Origin: Doryteuthis pealeii
Lineage: Eukaryota > Mollusca > Cephalopoda > Myopsida > Loliginidae
Length of the DNA stretch: 64,000 nt
Direction: 5' to 3'
Assembly (NCBI GenBank): GCA_023376005.1
Contig: CM042181.1
Coordinates: forward strand, 20,981,925 to 21,045,924
The notes beneath the pieces were generated by a model. It did not search any database. It worked only from the letters and a program-made list of their open reading frames with translations, and was not told where the DNA came from. Shown here piece by piece: positions 21,410 through 31,394 of the stretch. Every line of letters starts with the position of its first letter. The first letter of the stretch is position 1. Made by a program: the position numbers and the translations under genes.

Positions 21410-21598
21410 ATTTCTCGTATATATTCAGTCTGTTCATATCTATTTCTCTCCTCTTCTCTCTCTCTCTCTGCCTCTCTCTCTCTCTCTCTCTCTGTCTCTT
21501 TTCTTCGTATATATCTCAGTCTGTTCATATCTCTCTCTCTCTCTCTCTCTCCTCTGTCTTTCTTCGTATATATCTCAGTCTGTTCATATCTTATTTCT

Positions 21599-21630
<32 letters not shown>

Positions 21631-21719
21631 CTTCGTATATATCTCAGTCTGTTCATCTCTCTCTCTCTCTCTCTCTCTCTCGTCTGGTCTTTCTCGTATA
21701 TATCTCAGTCTGTTCATCT

Positions 21720-21751
<32 letters not shown>

Positions 21752-21791
21752 GTCTCTCTCTCTCTCTCTCTTCGTATATGACTCAGTCTGT

Positions 21792-21826
<35 letters not shown>

Positions 21827-21929
21827 CGCTCTCTCTCTTCGTATATATCTCAGTCTGTTCATCTTCTCTCTCTCTCTACTTCTCTCCTCCTCTCTCTCTC
21901 TCTTCGTATATATCTTCAGTTCTGTTCAT

Positions 21930-21961
<32 letters not shown>

Positions 21962-22165
21962 CTTCGTATATATCTCAGTCTGTTCATCTCTCTCTCTCTC
22001 CTCTCTCTCCTCTCTCTCTCTCTTTCGTATAATATCTCAGTCTGTTCACTCTATGCTCTCTGTCTTCTCTCTCCTCTCTTCTTCTCTCTTCGTATATATT
22101 TCAGTCTGTTCATCTCTCTCTCTCTCTCTCTCACTTCCTCTCTCTTCGTATATATCTCAGTCTGT

Positions 22166-22208
<43 letters not shown>

Positions 22209-22425
22209 GCTCTCTCTCTCTCTCTCTCTCTTCGTATATATCTCAGTCTGTTCATCTCTCTCTCTCTCTCTCTCCTCTCTTCTCTCTTCCGTATATATCT
22301 CAGTCTGTTCATCTCTCTTCTCTCTTCTCTTCTCTCTCTCTTCTCTTCTTTCGTATATATCTCAGTCCTGTTACTCTCTCTCCTCCTCTCTCTCTCCTCC
22401 TGTCTCTCTCTCTCTCTCTCCGATC
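21290..22425 (+). repeat. compound minisatellite: (CT)n plus conserved 24-bp motif
   Basis: About sixteen copies of TCGTATATATCTCAGTCTG(TTCAT) recur every 58-90 bp, separated by variable-length (CT)n. The motif is almost invariant while the CT spacers drift. Frames in this region encode Ser-Leu or Arg-Glu runs and are not genes. Confidence 0.9.
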
Positions 22426-23010
22426 AATCGGCTGGTCATGTCAAACCCTAACAGTTAATATGATTGCCCCAACCTGTATGGCAAACACCTAACCCTTTTT
22501 ATCATGTATGTGCTAGAAGGCGGTGACTGAGGGTCTTAGTGTCCTGAGTATGATGTTAAACTGCATCTAGTGGTGAAGTTCCAATTTTGGAGCTTTGGGG
22601 TGTGGAGTACCACAATATTGCCATTACTCCCAGGTCCACTCTGAGCTGTAGTGGTAGTACCTGTTAGGATCCTATCTATGGGTTAAATAGAAAAAAAATT
22701 AAAAAATTGAGTTTAAATAAACAAAATTTGAACACCCATCAAAAATGAATAAAGCAAAACGTCTTCAACATAAAATAACCCAACAAGGGTTGACATGCCG
22801 TAAAATCCACCAACCAACCAAAAATGTTGAATACCCATCAAGAATGAATAGAACAAAATGTCTTCAGCATAAAATAACCCAACAAGGGTTGACATGCCGT
22901 AAAATCCCACCAACCAACCAAAAATGTTGAATACCCATCAAGAATGAATAGAACAAAATGTCTTCAGCATAAAATAATCCAACAAGGGTTGACATGCTGT
23001 AAAACCCAAC
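22425..23010 (+). repeat. LINE-tail repeat with tandemly amplified tail
   Basis: CGATCAATCGGCTGGTCA through GTAGTACCTGTTAGGATCC matches the 61.2-kb copy. From 22736 the terminal segment (AATGAATA(A/G)A(A/G)CAAAA, TCTTCA(A/G)CATAAAATAA, CCAACAAGGGTTGACATGCC) is repeated about three times at about 90 bp. The short frames here translate the minisatellite. Confidence 0.7.
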
Positions 23011-24000
23011 CAACCAACTAGCCCTGTCAGCTGCGGCTTTAATATACACCAAATGCACCTCCGCTAAGGGGTAAAATCCCCCTATGAGTCCACCTGTTAG
23101 CTGTGTAGCAACCTGTGATGCTTAAAGATGGAATCCTGGTGGCTGAGCAGTGTCAGATATACAACACTCCACTTTGGCCCTTAGGCTAGACAGGTGGTCA
23201 GAAAGGCTCTCTCCGATCAATCAGCTGGTCACATCAACTCTTAGTACCTATATGATTGTCTCAACCCTGTTGCCCTTATGGCAAACCCCAACCCTTTTTA
23301 TTATATCTATGTTAGAAGACAGTGGCTGGGTATGACATTAAACTGCATTTAGTGGTGAAGTTCCAATTCTGGAGCTCTGGGGAGTGTGGAGTACCCTTTC
23401 ATCCCATCACTCCCAGGTTCACTCTGACCTGGAGTGGTAGTGTCGGAAATTCCATAACCAATTATCTCCCCCTGCCATTAGGGGTCGAATGCCAACAGCG
23501 TATGTTGGCGCCAAATACCAAAACGTCACTTATCAGGGAATCGTTACTGGAGATAGACGTCAAAAGAAACGTTCTCTCACTTAGCCCAAAAACAGGGTCC
23601 ACTTATCACAAGAACCTTACAACCAGATTCCGTCTAAGGCATTGTATCAGCATACTACAGAAAGGCCGGTACGACAGCACACTGACTAAAAGAAGAACAA
23701 ATACCGAGATGAAGCGTCTTAACTACATTTCCCACCGATGAGAAGAAAACTGTGTTATTTCCAGTACTACAAGAAATTCCTCCTCAGATAAGTTCGTAGC
23801 AAATACCATTAAATTTGCAACAATTTATGTAATTTTTTGTCAATACAGGTGTCTGCATTTACTTTTGTGTTGTTCTTCTTTGTCCGACAATTTGCCTTCA
23901 ACTACGGAGAAATAAGGGCTCCTTCAATCTGTAAATACTCTTAGTAGTACCTGTTAGGGTCCAATCTATGTTAAATAGATTAAAAAATTAGTTCTACAAA
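23010..24000 (+). repeat. LINE-tail repeat split by an LTR-like insertion
   Basis: A second copy begins about 23030 (AATGCACCTCCGCTAAGGGG) and runs to GGAGTGGTAG at 23440. It resumes at 23944 with GTAGTACCTGTTAGGGTCC. The 61.6-kb copy has the two halves joined, which defines the insertion exactly. Confidence 0.65.
23441..23943 (+). mobile_element. LTR-like insertion (possible solo LTR)
   Basis: A 503-bp block starts TGTCGGAAATTCC and interrupts the LINE-tail repeat, with GTAG duplicated at 23437-23440 and 23944-23947. TGTCGGA has an inverted partner TCCGACA at 23883-23889, so the LTR proper may be 449 bp with 54 bp of adjoining sequence. The 139-codon frame (23322-23741) runs from host repeat into this block; I do not regard it as a gene. 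Confidence 0.5.
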
Positions 24001-24064
24001 ATTATAGCTGTAAAGCAAAATTGATTACCAACTGTTGTCTCGCACTCTAACAATTTATTTAAAA

Positions 24065-24390
24065 ACAACTATTTCTCAGCTGGTAGAGCATCTGACTCGG
24101 AACCACAAGGTTCCAGGTTTGATACTGGCCCTCGCCAACTCAGCACATGAGTAGTACAGAGATCTGTGAGGTAAAGTGAGTAGCTGATAGTAGGTGTGGC
24201 GCCCTGCCTCAGACACCAAAACAATCTCCTTGGTCTAGTGCTAGGGGAAATGGGATAGACTCCTTCGCTGTCTGGTTGATACTGACTTTAGGTAACACTT
24301 ATTTCCATAGAAATCATAATACAAAAAAAGATTTGGCTTTAGATAACTCACAGGGTTTGTTGTGCCGTTTAATAAAACCAGACAACAAGA
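24065..24390 (+). mobile_element. tRNA-derived SINE, type A
   Basis: The tRNA-like head contains TCTCAGCTGGTAGAGCATC (A-box) and CAAGGTTCCAGGTTTGATAC (B-box). The body shares CGCCAACTCAGCACATGAG, AGTAGCTGATAGTAGGTGTGG, CTTGGTCTAGTGCTAG and TGGGATAGACTCC with three minus-strand copies elsewhere. The 3' end (about 24335-24390) reads GGCTTTAGATAACTCACAGGG...GCCGTTTAATAAAACC, resembling the LINE tail at 30230-30300. It belongs to a cephalopod-type tRNA SINE. Confidence 0.75.
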
Positions 24391-24399
24391 AGCAAACAG

Positions 24400-25140
24400 A
24401 CAAACATAATTCCGATTTTTTTCCCAGAGAGAAAAATTTCTAAAATTGGGAAGAGTCTTTTTTTTTAAAAAAAAACCTGCACATCTAGATATGAATATTA
24501 ATTAAGCAACATGAATATTAAGTAGCTTGATATATGAATATTCATCAGGAGCAGCAGTCGAGCGCCATCTTTCGTTTTGTTTTGTCATTGTTTCTACACA
24601 AGCCGAAAAAGACAGCTGCACTTTTCACGCTGCTTGTTACACTATTTGCAAATTTGCTAATGCAATCAACTCTCAGTGCATTTATGTGCAGTCCATGACT
24701 GAGCAAAAAATATTAAAAAAACAGCAAGAAGCATCGGTGAATTGTGATTTTGAATCGAATTCGACAAGTGATTGCTACGGTTTGTTGTTGAAAATTAAAC
24801 AAAAATCAAGGGGGACAACTCTAATCGGATAACTTTTTTTTTTCTTGTTGACAATTTGAAGAAGAAAAAAAATGAAAGCTTGTTGACGTTTTCTCTTTGT
24901 TATTTGAATTTCTCTTCTTCGTGTTTAATTGTTGAAAAAGAAAAGAAAAGAAAAAACAACAAAAGAAAAAATTCAGCATTTTTATTGCCCTCCAGATTTA
25001 CCGGCATTGATGGCGAGATTTTATTAAAAAAGGTAAAGTTGTTTTTGTTTTTGTTGAAAAAAAGCCAAGTGCTCGTTTTCTTTAGGAGTTTTTTTTTTTA
25101 CTAACATGATTTTTGTGTTTGTTTGTTTTTAATGTTTAAC
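24400..25140 (+). other. possible single-copy island
   Basis: This block shows no match to other repeats in the window. It contains a 101-codon frame (24527-24832) and an 82-codon frame (24856-25104), neither resembling a known family. GATTTTATTAAAAAAG followed by GTAAAGTT (about 25031) could be a splice donor. It could be part of a host gene's 5' region, but nothing proves that. Confidence 0.3.
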
Positions 25141-25194
25141 TTTTTCTAGTCGAAAAGTGGGGATTTTAATATTTTCTTTTTAAATTTAGGGCTC

Positions 25195-25229
<35 letters not shown>

Positions 25230-25315
25230 CAAATCCCTATGATAGATTTTTTTTAATGATAATGTTTTTGTTTATATTCCTGTTGCACAGTATTTTCTTT
25301 TAAAATTAAGAGTTG

Positions 25316-25349
<34 letters not shown>

Positions 25350-25623
25350 TAAAAATAAAAAAGAAAGAAAGAAAGAAAACACCATGATATTATATTTAAT
25401 TATTATTTTTTTATATTGCTGTTGTATCACAAATGCATAGTTTTCTTTTAAAATTAAGTGTTGGTTAATAATAATAATAATAATAATTATATATAATTAT
25501 AATTATAATAATTGATATTAAAAGAAGCAAACCCCTATGATAGTTTGTTTTTATATATTATTGTTTTTGTTCATGTGGCTGTTGTATCATCAGTGCATAG
25601 TTTTCTTTTCGAATTTAGAGTTG

Positions 25624-25661
<38 letters not shown>

Positions 25662-25725
25662 CAAACCCCTGTGATAGTTTTTCTTTTTAATGATTGTATT
25701 TTTTGTTTATAATATCCCTATTGCT
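25140..25725 (+). repeat. about 120-150-bp tandem repeat ending in (TAA)n
   Basis: Four units each contain TTTTCTTTT(A/C)(A/G)AATTA(A/G)G, G(T/A)TGGTTAA and then (TAATAA)n, starting near 25175, 25293, 25441 and 25601. The TAA run length varies between units. Confidence 0.85.
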
Positions 25726-25729
25726 TATG

Positions 25730-25870
25730 CTTAATACAGTGTATAATACACTGTATTATTATAGCGTATGCAACAGTGATATACAGTGTATAAATGCCAT
25801 AGTATATATGGCACACTGTATACAATATAAATATGATAAATATAGTAACTATATTTATCATAGTACATGG
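25730..25870. repeat. TACAGTGTATA palindromic patch
   Basis: Short palindromes such as ACAGTGTATAATACACTGT and ATAAATATAGTAACTATATTTAT occur. It resembles 20940-21120. Confidence 0.6.
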
Positions 25871-26072
25871 AAGATGTGTGAGACTTGAATTATGTTTATT
25901 TGTTATTTATTCATCAATCTATTTATTTTATTTTTTTATTTTATTTTGTTTTATTTTGTTATTATCGTCGCATGAACACGATACGATGAGTCAAACTCCC
26001 GGCCAAGGCTGTTTAGTGTTTACGTTACACATATTGGCGCATAATGTCCTTAAACAACATGAACCCATTTCT

Positions 26073-26573
26073 GGCTAAACTTGCAAATTGGCCGGAAAAT
26101 TAAAACGGAAAGTTTTTTGGTGGTCCCCCATGACAGTTTAACTACAGTGTGTGAATTAACTTTTTGCAAATTGGGTCACGGTTTAGGGGTTTGGGGATTA
26201 AGGTTGTTTTTAATTACGTATTGCTCAAAAAACAACAACAACAACAAAATTACTATATATTTAATTAATGATTGAAATTAATTATTGAATCCAACGGTAG
26301 ACACATTAGTCTCAGTTGTTTGTGTTAGTATTGCAATGTAGAATTTCTATTAAACTTGGTTTCAAAAAATATTTTTCAACATTAAATGTATTGTAATTTG
26401 TTGTTGTTTTTTTTAAGCAATACGTAATTAAAAAAGAACAACCTTAATCCCAAACCCCTAAACCGTAACCCAATTCGCAAAAAAAGTTCATTCATAGACT
26501 GTAGTTAAACTGTCATGGGGGACCACCAAAAAACTTTCCGTTTTAATTTTCCGACCAATTTGCAAGTTTAGCC
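26073..26573. mobile_element. hAT-like foldback MITE with 8-bp target duplication
   Basis: A 501-bp element has TIRs of about 165 bp starting GGCTAAACTTGCAAATTGG and ending CCAATTTGCAAGTTTAGCC. It is flanked by CCATTTCT on both sides (26065-26072 and 26574-26581), an exact 8-bp duplication. Eight-base duplications are typical of hAT and also seen with Merlin and P. No transposase is present. Frames inside (26081-26275) are TIR sequence. Relatives lie at 18294, 26864-27965, 34833 and 43795. Confidence 0.8.
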
Positions 26574-26579
26574 CCATTT

Positions 26580-26863
26580 CTTCTTCTTCTATCACTTTCC
26601 GCTTCTTCTTCTTCTTCTTCTTCTTCTACCCTCTCAACCATGAATAAATTGTAGAGTAGACTAGACTCTTTTTTTTAAGAAGGCTCAACCAGTTTAGTTT
26701 TCTCCCAGGAGAAAGAAAAAAACTCTGAATTTAAAACCAGAGGAGTGTTGTGTCGGGAAAATCTGTTGCATACGAGTTCTATAAAAAAAAAAAAAAACCC
26801 TGTAAAACAAATTTGATTACTAACTTGTCTATCACGCAAACAATTTGTTTAAAAACAAACGAC
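26580..26863. other. (TTC)n run and SINE-B body fragment
   Basis: (CTT)n occupies about 26578-26625. Then AACCAGTTTAGTTTTCTCCC and AACTCTGAATTTAAAACC match the SINE-B body. The remainder includes a short poly-A run. Confidence 0.5.
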
Positions 26864-27965
26864 TAAACTTGCAAATTAGTCGGAAAATTAAAACGGAAAG
26901 TTTTTTGGTGGTCCTCCGTGACAATTAACTACAGTCTATGAATGATCTTTTTGCGAATTGGTTTACGGTTTAGGGGTTTGGGGATTAATATAAATATTTA
27001 ATCACACAAAAGATTGAAAATCTCTTAAAAATTAATTTCTTAAAAAAAAAATTTTTTTTGACTATTTAATAGAATATAGTACATACCAATTACAAAAGCA
27101 AAAAAAAGTTTTCAAATATTAATATTATGACATTTTTTGGCACTTTTTATTTCCGATTTCATTAATTTTTCCTCAAAAAACTACACCTTGTACATTCATA
27201 CAATTTCATTGATATAGTTATTCAGACTCTTATCTTTATAGAAAAAAAGAAAAAAAATTTTTCTGACGCGTCATTTTTTTTATCTCATAAAATAAAATTG
27301 GGGGGGATAGACGTAAAAAAATATTTCCCCTAATATATTTAAGAAAAAACTATTTCAGATGTATTTACATCCAATGGTAAACATTTATGGAAATTTTCGT
27401 GAAAATCAGATTATTAATTGATTTTTCATAGAATTTTTAAAAAATCCTCTTATCGTAACTTGTTTTTAGCTACGTTAAATTTCAGTTGATTTAACAGTGC
27501 AAAAATGAAAACATTGTTTTTCAATCATAATTTTCATTATTTCTGTATGCTGAAAAAATTTTTTTTAAATCATCAGGAGTTTATTTTATGTTTTTTCTTT
27601 AGAATGGAAAAAAAATTTTCAAGAAAATATTACATTTTCTGTAAGTTTCATTGTGTTAAATATAGGGGGGGTAAATTTCACAGGGGAAAATTGGTGGTAC
27701 CTACAATACTAACACAAATAACTGAGACTAACATGTCTACCGTTGTATTCAATAATGAATTTCAATGGTTAATTAAATGTATTAATGTATATATTTTTTA
27801 AAGCAATGCGTAATTATTAATTAAAAACAACCTTAATCCCCAAACCCCTAAACTGTAACCCAATTCGCAAAAATTCATTCATAGACTGTAGTTAAACTGT
27901 CATGGGGCACCACCAAAAAAGTTTCCGTTTTAATTTTCCGACCAATTTACAAGTTTTGCCCGACA
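26864..27965. mobile_element. hAT-like foldback element, composite
   Basis: It starts GACTAAACTTGCAAATTAGTCGG and ends with the complementary AATTTTCCGACCAATTTACAAG. Flanking bases are only loosely similar (AAACAAAC / CGACAAAC), so the duplication is uncertain. The interior is about 600 bp longer than in the 26.07-kb copy and holds one arm of a second inverted repeat (27455-28232). Confidence 0.55.
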
Positions 27966-28232
27966 AACTATTCCTGTACAAATCTTTAGGTATCACCAAT
28001 TTGCCCTGTGAAATTTACCCCCCCTATATTTAATACAATGAAACTTGCATAAAGGTTAATATTATCTTGAAATTTTTGTTCATTCAAAAGAAGAAACATT
28101 AAAAAAAACTCCTGATGATTTTTTTAGAATTTTTTTTCAGCTTATGTAAATAATGAAAATTATGAACGGAAACAATGTTTACATTTTCGCACAGTTAAAT
28201 CAATTGAAATTTAACGTAGCCAAAAACAAGGT
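27455..28232. repeat. inverted repeat overlapping the composite foldback
   Basis: Arms about 27455-27705 and 27990-28232 are complementary (ACGTTAAATTTCA, GTTGATTTAACAGTGC, ATCATCAGGAGT). The same arm motif (GGTAAATTTCACAGGG) is used at 45600 and 53560. The 98-codon frame at 27505-27801 runs along the left arm and is not convincing as a gene. Confidence 0.6.
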
Positions 28233-28234
28233 AC

Positions 28235-28544
28235 AATAAAGATTTGGCATTAAATAACCCACTGGGGTTCTTTCTGTTATCAGCTCCCCCTCCCTCCCAT
28301 CTTTACCACCCTCCCATCTTCACCACTATAAATAAATTGTTTATATTTTGCGAAATGTCGACTTTGTTCGATGAAAATTGTACTATACAAGATGTTTTTT
28401 TTTTTTTTTTTTTTTCTGTGCAGTAAGTGGGTACAAATGCAGAATAGCGCGCAAGAGATAATATTATTAGAATTGCATTTTACGTATTAAATAGCATTAG
28501 ATTACGCAAACTCCTACAGTAGCCTAACCCTAACCCTAACCCGA
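28235..28544. other. LINE-tail fragment and unassigned DNA
   Basis: GATTTGGCATTAAATAACCCAC (28240-28262) is the start of the LINE tail. A poly-T run lies at 28396-28418, and AATGCAGAATAGCGCGCAAG at 28437 is duplicated at 29489. TAACCCTAACCCTAACCC lies at 28526-28543. Confidence 0.5.
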
Positions 28545-29010
28545 GTTGGAGACTGTGGTATAATGGTTAGAGTAATAGGAAATGGACTCGTCGAACCGAG
28601 TTCAAATTCCAGCTATTGGTAAATAGTAAATAGACTAGGCTCTTTAACCTTGATTAGGCAACCAGTCTAGGAGAAGTAAAACTCTGAATTCAAACCTGTT
28701 AAACTCCACTTGGGGTGGTCACTACTAGAATAGGCTCAGTCCTAATTAGGGATCTATTTCACTGGGCTCTTTAACCTTGGTTAGGCAACCAGTCTAGAAG
28801 GAAAACTCTGAATTCAAACCTGTTAAACTCCACTTGGGGTGTCACTACTAGAATAGGCTCAGTTCTAATTAGGGATCTATTTCACTGGGCTCTTTAACCT
28901 TGGTTAGGCAACCAGTCTAGAAGGAAAACTCTGAATTCAAACCTGTTAAACTCCACTTGGGGTGGTCACTACTAGAATAGGCTCAGTCCTAATTAGGGAT
29001 CTATTTCACT
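28545..29010 (+). mobile_element. tRNA-derived SINE, type B, with triplicated body
   Basis: The head at 28545-28620 carries TGGTATAATGGTTAGAG (A-box) and CGAGTTCAAATTCC (B-box). The body (CTCTTTAACCTTGGTTAGG, AACCAGTCTAG, ACTCTGAATTCAAACC, AGGGATCTATTTCACT) is repeated three times at about 120 bp, so the 3' part has been tandemly amplified. Confidence 0.75.
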
Positions 29011-29084
29011 ACTAACCCTAATGTCTCAAAGGTTTTGGCTATTTCCGTGAAATATAATGAAATGTAATGGTTTTTATACATAAA

Positions 29085-29325
29085 AGTAAAGTAATCGGAG
29101 TGGCCTAATGTTGGTATCAGCCAGACAGTGAGGGAGTCTATCCCCTTTTCACTAGTGGTAGACTAAGGAGATTGTTTTGTGATCTGAGGCAGGCCCCCAC
29201 ACCTACCATCAACTCCTCACTTTACTGCACAAATCCCTGTGTTACCCAGTTGACGAGGGCTGGTATTGAACCCAGAACCTTGTGGTTTCTAGTCAGGCAC
29301 TCTAACGAATGATCTAATGATATTA
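29085..29325 (-). mobile_element. tRNA-derived SINE, type A
   Basis: Minus-strand head: CACTCTAACGAA...complement with B-box AAGGTTCTGGGTTCAATACC. Body blocks AGTAGGTGTGG-type, CTTAGTCTACCACTAG and GGGGATAGACTCCC match the other A copies. The A-box is mutated. Confidence 0.65.
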
Positions 29326-29599
29326 TCTCTTGCACGCTATTCTGCATTAGGACCAGAAAGTGTTATTTCCTAATTGATAAAATTAGTAAATATTATTTTT
29401 ATTTACTAAATAAAAAACTATTTCTCTCTCCTCCCTCCAAAAAAACTTTGCTTTTGTGCTAGCAAGGAGCACATAATGAGGTACTAATGCAGAATAGCGC
29501 GCAAGAGATAATATCATTAGATTACGTATAAAAAGCATTACATTTCATGGAAATACCTGAAACCTTTAACTCCTGAATAGATTAAACTCAATGTCTAAC

Positions 29600-30119
29600 T
29601 CTAAGGAGGTTTATGATATGCTGGATCCCAAGCCATATAGGATTGAGGGGGAATGAAAGATCTGACTCTGCAGCTAAATCGGCCCTAGGTTTAATCCCCG
29701 ACAAGTTCAAGATACCATATACTGACTTGAAACCTAAAATTAATAGATTCCTTCATTCAAAATGGCAACAACACTGAAATAACAACATCCACAATAAACT
29801 CTTTCTAATCAAACCCACTTTGGGAGGCAGGAGACCAACTTTAAGAAAGACTAGAAAGGAACAAGTCATTGTGTCCCGATTACGCATTGGTCATACAAAA
29901 CTAACACACTTCTATATACTCAAACAAGAACAACAACCACAGTGTGAACATGTCAAACACCTTTGACAGTTAAACACTTATTCATGGAATGCAGGGTTTT
30001 TTTCTCACATCAGAAACCGTTATTTTAAAGCAAACAATATGAAAGATCTGTTTGAAAATGTCAACATGGAGGATATTCTCTCCTTTTTGAGGGAAATAAA
30101 ATTATACCATAGAATATAG
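29600..30119 (+). pseudogene. LINE ORF2 C-terminal fragment (RNase H-type region)
   Basis: A broken reading frame encodes a peptide typical of the end of LINE polyproteins with RNase H. It reads SAAKSAL, then IPYTDLKPKI, SKWQQH, the LRIGHTKLTH motif, QPQCEH, PLTVKHLFMEC and finally FLREIKLYHRI before TAG at 30117-30119. The expected Trp-Asn stretch carries TGA (about 29777), and one base is lost after the CEH codons (about 29955), so no continuous protein is possible. RIGHTxLTH is seen in I/Jockey-related LINEs; clade assignment is inference. The upstream reverse transcriptase and endonuclease are absent: a 5'-truncated dead copy. Confidence 0.8.
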
Positions 30120-30300
30120 ACCTGAAACAAATCAATACCATACAACATAATCTCCAATAATGCTAACACATTGTTAAAACCAATTACTAAACAGTATAAA
30201 TATAAATACACGATATGTATAACTTCCTAACCATTGGGCATGACATAACCCCAGACGGTTTGATATGCCGTTAAAATGAATAAACCAACCAACCAACCTG
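30120..30300 (+). repeat. LINE 3' UTR and tail
   Basis: It follows the LINE stop codon directly and ends GGTTTGATATGCCGTTAAAATG then (AACC)n. This tail (ATAACCCAC..GG..GATATGCCGTAAAAC + AACC) recurs at 13430, 22780-23000, 24340, 28245, 41615, 58670, 59030-59490 and 61720, linking those repeats to this LINE lineage. Confidence 0.65.
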
Positions 30301-30594
30301 AAACCTTTGAGACGTTAGGTTAGTGTTTAAATTGTATTAGCCCATGTATAAACTCAAAGTTTGAAAGGAATAATGGCCGTTTTCTATACTTTTATAACAT
30401 CATTGGCATCGCAGTCTCGAAAGACCATAGATTCCGTACCCTGGACTTACGTTCTAGCGCAGCACCTTCTGTGACTGTGAAGGCCAATGTTTGAAAAACA
30501 GTTTTGACTACAAATGTCGTAAGTAAAGGCTGAAGATGTTGATGGTATTCCCCGTGCTCTATTGCTGTTGCTTATTGTGATTTGTTATACATGT
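30301..30594. other. unassigned spacer downstream of the S23 retrocopy
   Basis: Nothing recognised. No clear poly(A) follows the pseudogene on its own strand. Confidence 0.4.
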
Positions 30595-31019
30595 TTATGA
30601 CCTTGGTCTTTCTTTCCCTTGAAAAGGGCCAATAAAGATACCTTAGCCACTTTCACAAATTTGAATCGGACACCAGGAATATCACCCACAGCATGAGCTT
30701 TACGACCAAATCCAGCTACCAAAACTTTGTCATTTTCCTCAATAAAATTCAAACAACCATCATTTGGTACAAAAGCTGTGATTTTCTTGCTGTTTTTAAT
30801 CAGCTGAACTCTCACACATTTCCTGAGAGCAGAGTTGGGCTGTTTGGCTTCAACACCAACTTTTTCCAAAACAATTCCCTTAGCATAAGAAGAACCACCA
30901 AAAGGATTGGCCTTGTATCAGGTACCTAAATTAGCTTTTTTGTAATCATTATCATGCCATCTTTGCTTACGACGATGGTCTTTCAGTTTTCAAGCAGTTC
31001 TCAAACTTCTCTTACTCTT
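30595..31019 (-). pseudogene. RPS23: ribosomal protein S23 (uS12) processed pseudogene
   Basis: The minus strand encodes nearly the whole eukaryotic S23 without introns. Near the N-terminus RSLRTA is followed by TGA (about 30990). HRRKQRWHD and YKKANLGT come before a second TGA (30918-30920). [41 protein letters not shown] and DIPGVRFK then follow in frame. S23 is the small-subunit decoding-centre protein; the conserved KQPNSA loop is intact. At the C-terminus four bases are lost within KGKKERPRS, so the normal TCA-TAA end (30595-30600) is out of frame and the open frame extends to 30585. Lack of introns plus two stops and a frameshift indicates a dead retrocopy; no poly(A) tail was found. 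Confidence 0.9.
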
Positions 31020-31049
31020 GGACTGCTTTGCTTCATGGTGTTGTGGCAG

Positions 31050-31250
31050 GATGACTTCAGGCATGAATAGCCCACTGCAGAGAGCCTGCTTGAGGGCAAT
31101 CTGGAGCCAAATTTACCCAGCTGGCACGGTTGATGTTAAAGGACTTGGGAGCATATTTGCAGACATCCTTAAATCTCAGCTGGGGGGTAACCAATCTGTC
31201 TCTTATATAAGTTCTGTATAGAGGATATTGTTTGGGATTCATCAATTATC
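31050..31250 (-). pseudogene. LINE endonuclease/reverse-transcriptase C-terminal fragment
   Basis: A 62-residue frame reads NPKQYPLYRTYI, RLVTPQLRFKDVCK, SFNINRASWVNLAPD. The pattern LRYKDxCKRDLKxxxI...W..LA.DR is common at the C-terminus of many animal LINE polyproteins; here CKRD has become CKYA and the usual DR is DC. Only this piece is present, with no reverse-transcriptase core. It lies about 35 bp upstream of the S23 retrocopy on the same strand, which may mark one chimeric retrotransposition event. Confidence 0.65.
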
Positions 31251-31394
31251 CATCTAGTCGACATTGTCCAGTCAGCAAGGAAAACACTGTCTCAGTAGAG
31301 ACCTAAACAATTAAGAAATAATACATTCTATCCAGAAACAAAATGTGTATCATATAATGTTATCCAGGGCAAAAAGTTTGAAGGGAATAATGGC

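Noticed and set aside
21292..22458. Arg-Glu and Ser-Leu frames of up to 167 codons
   Set aside because: They are products of the CT minisatellite, periodic with the 24-bp motif.
23322..23741. 139-codon open frame
   Set aside because: It starts in a LINE-tail repeat and ends in an LTR-like insertion, so it spans an insertion junction.
28526..28543. True telomere end
   Set aside because: There are only three CCCTAA units, surrounded by interspersed repeats; the other tracts are also internal.
30585..30869. Intact small ribosomal protein gene
   Set aside because: The open frame is only part of S23; upstream codons in the same frame contain two stops and the C-terminus is frameshifted.
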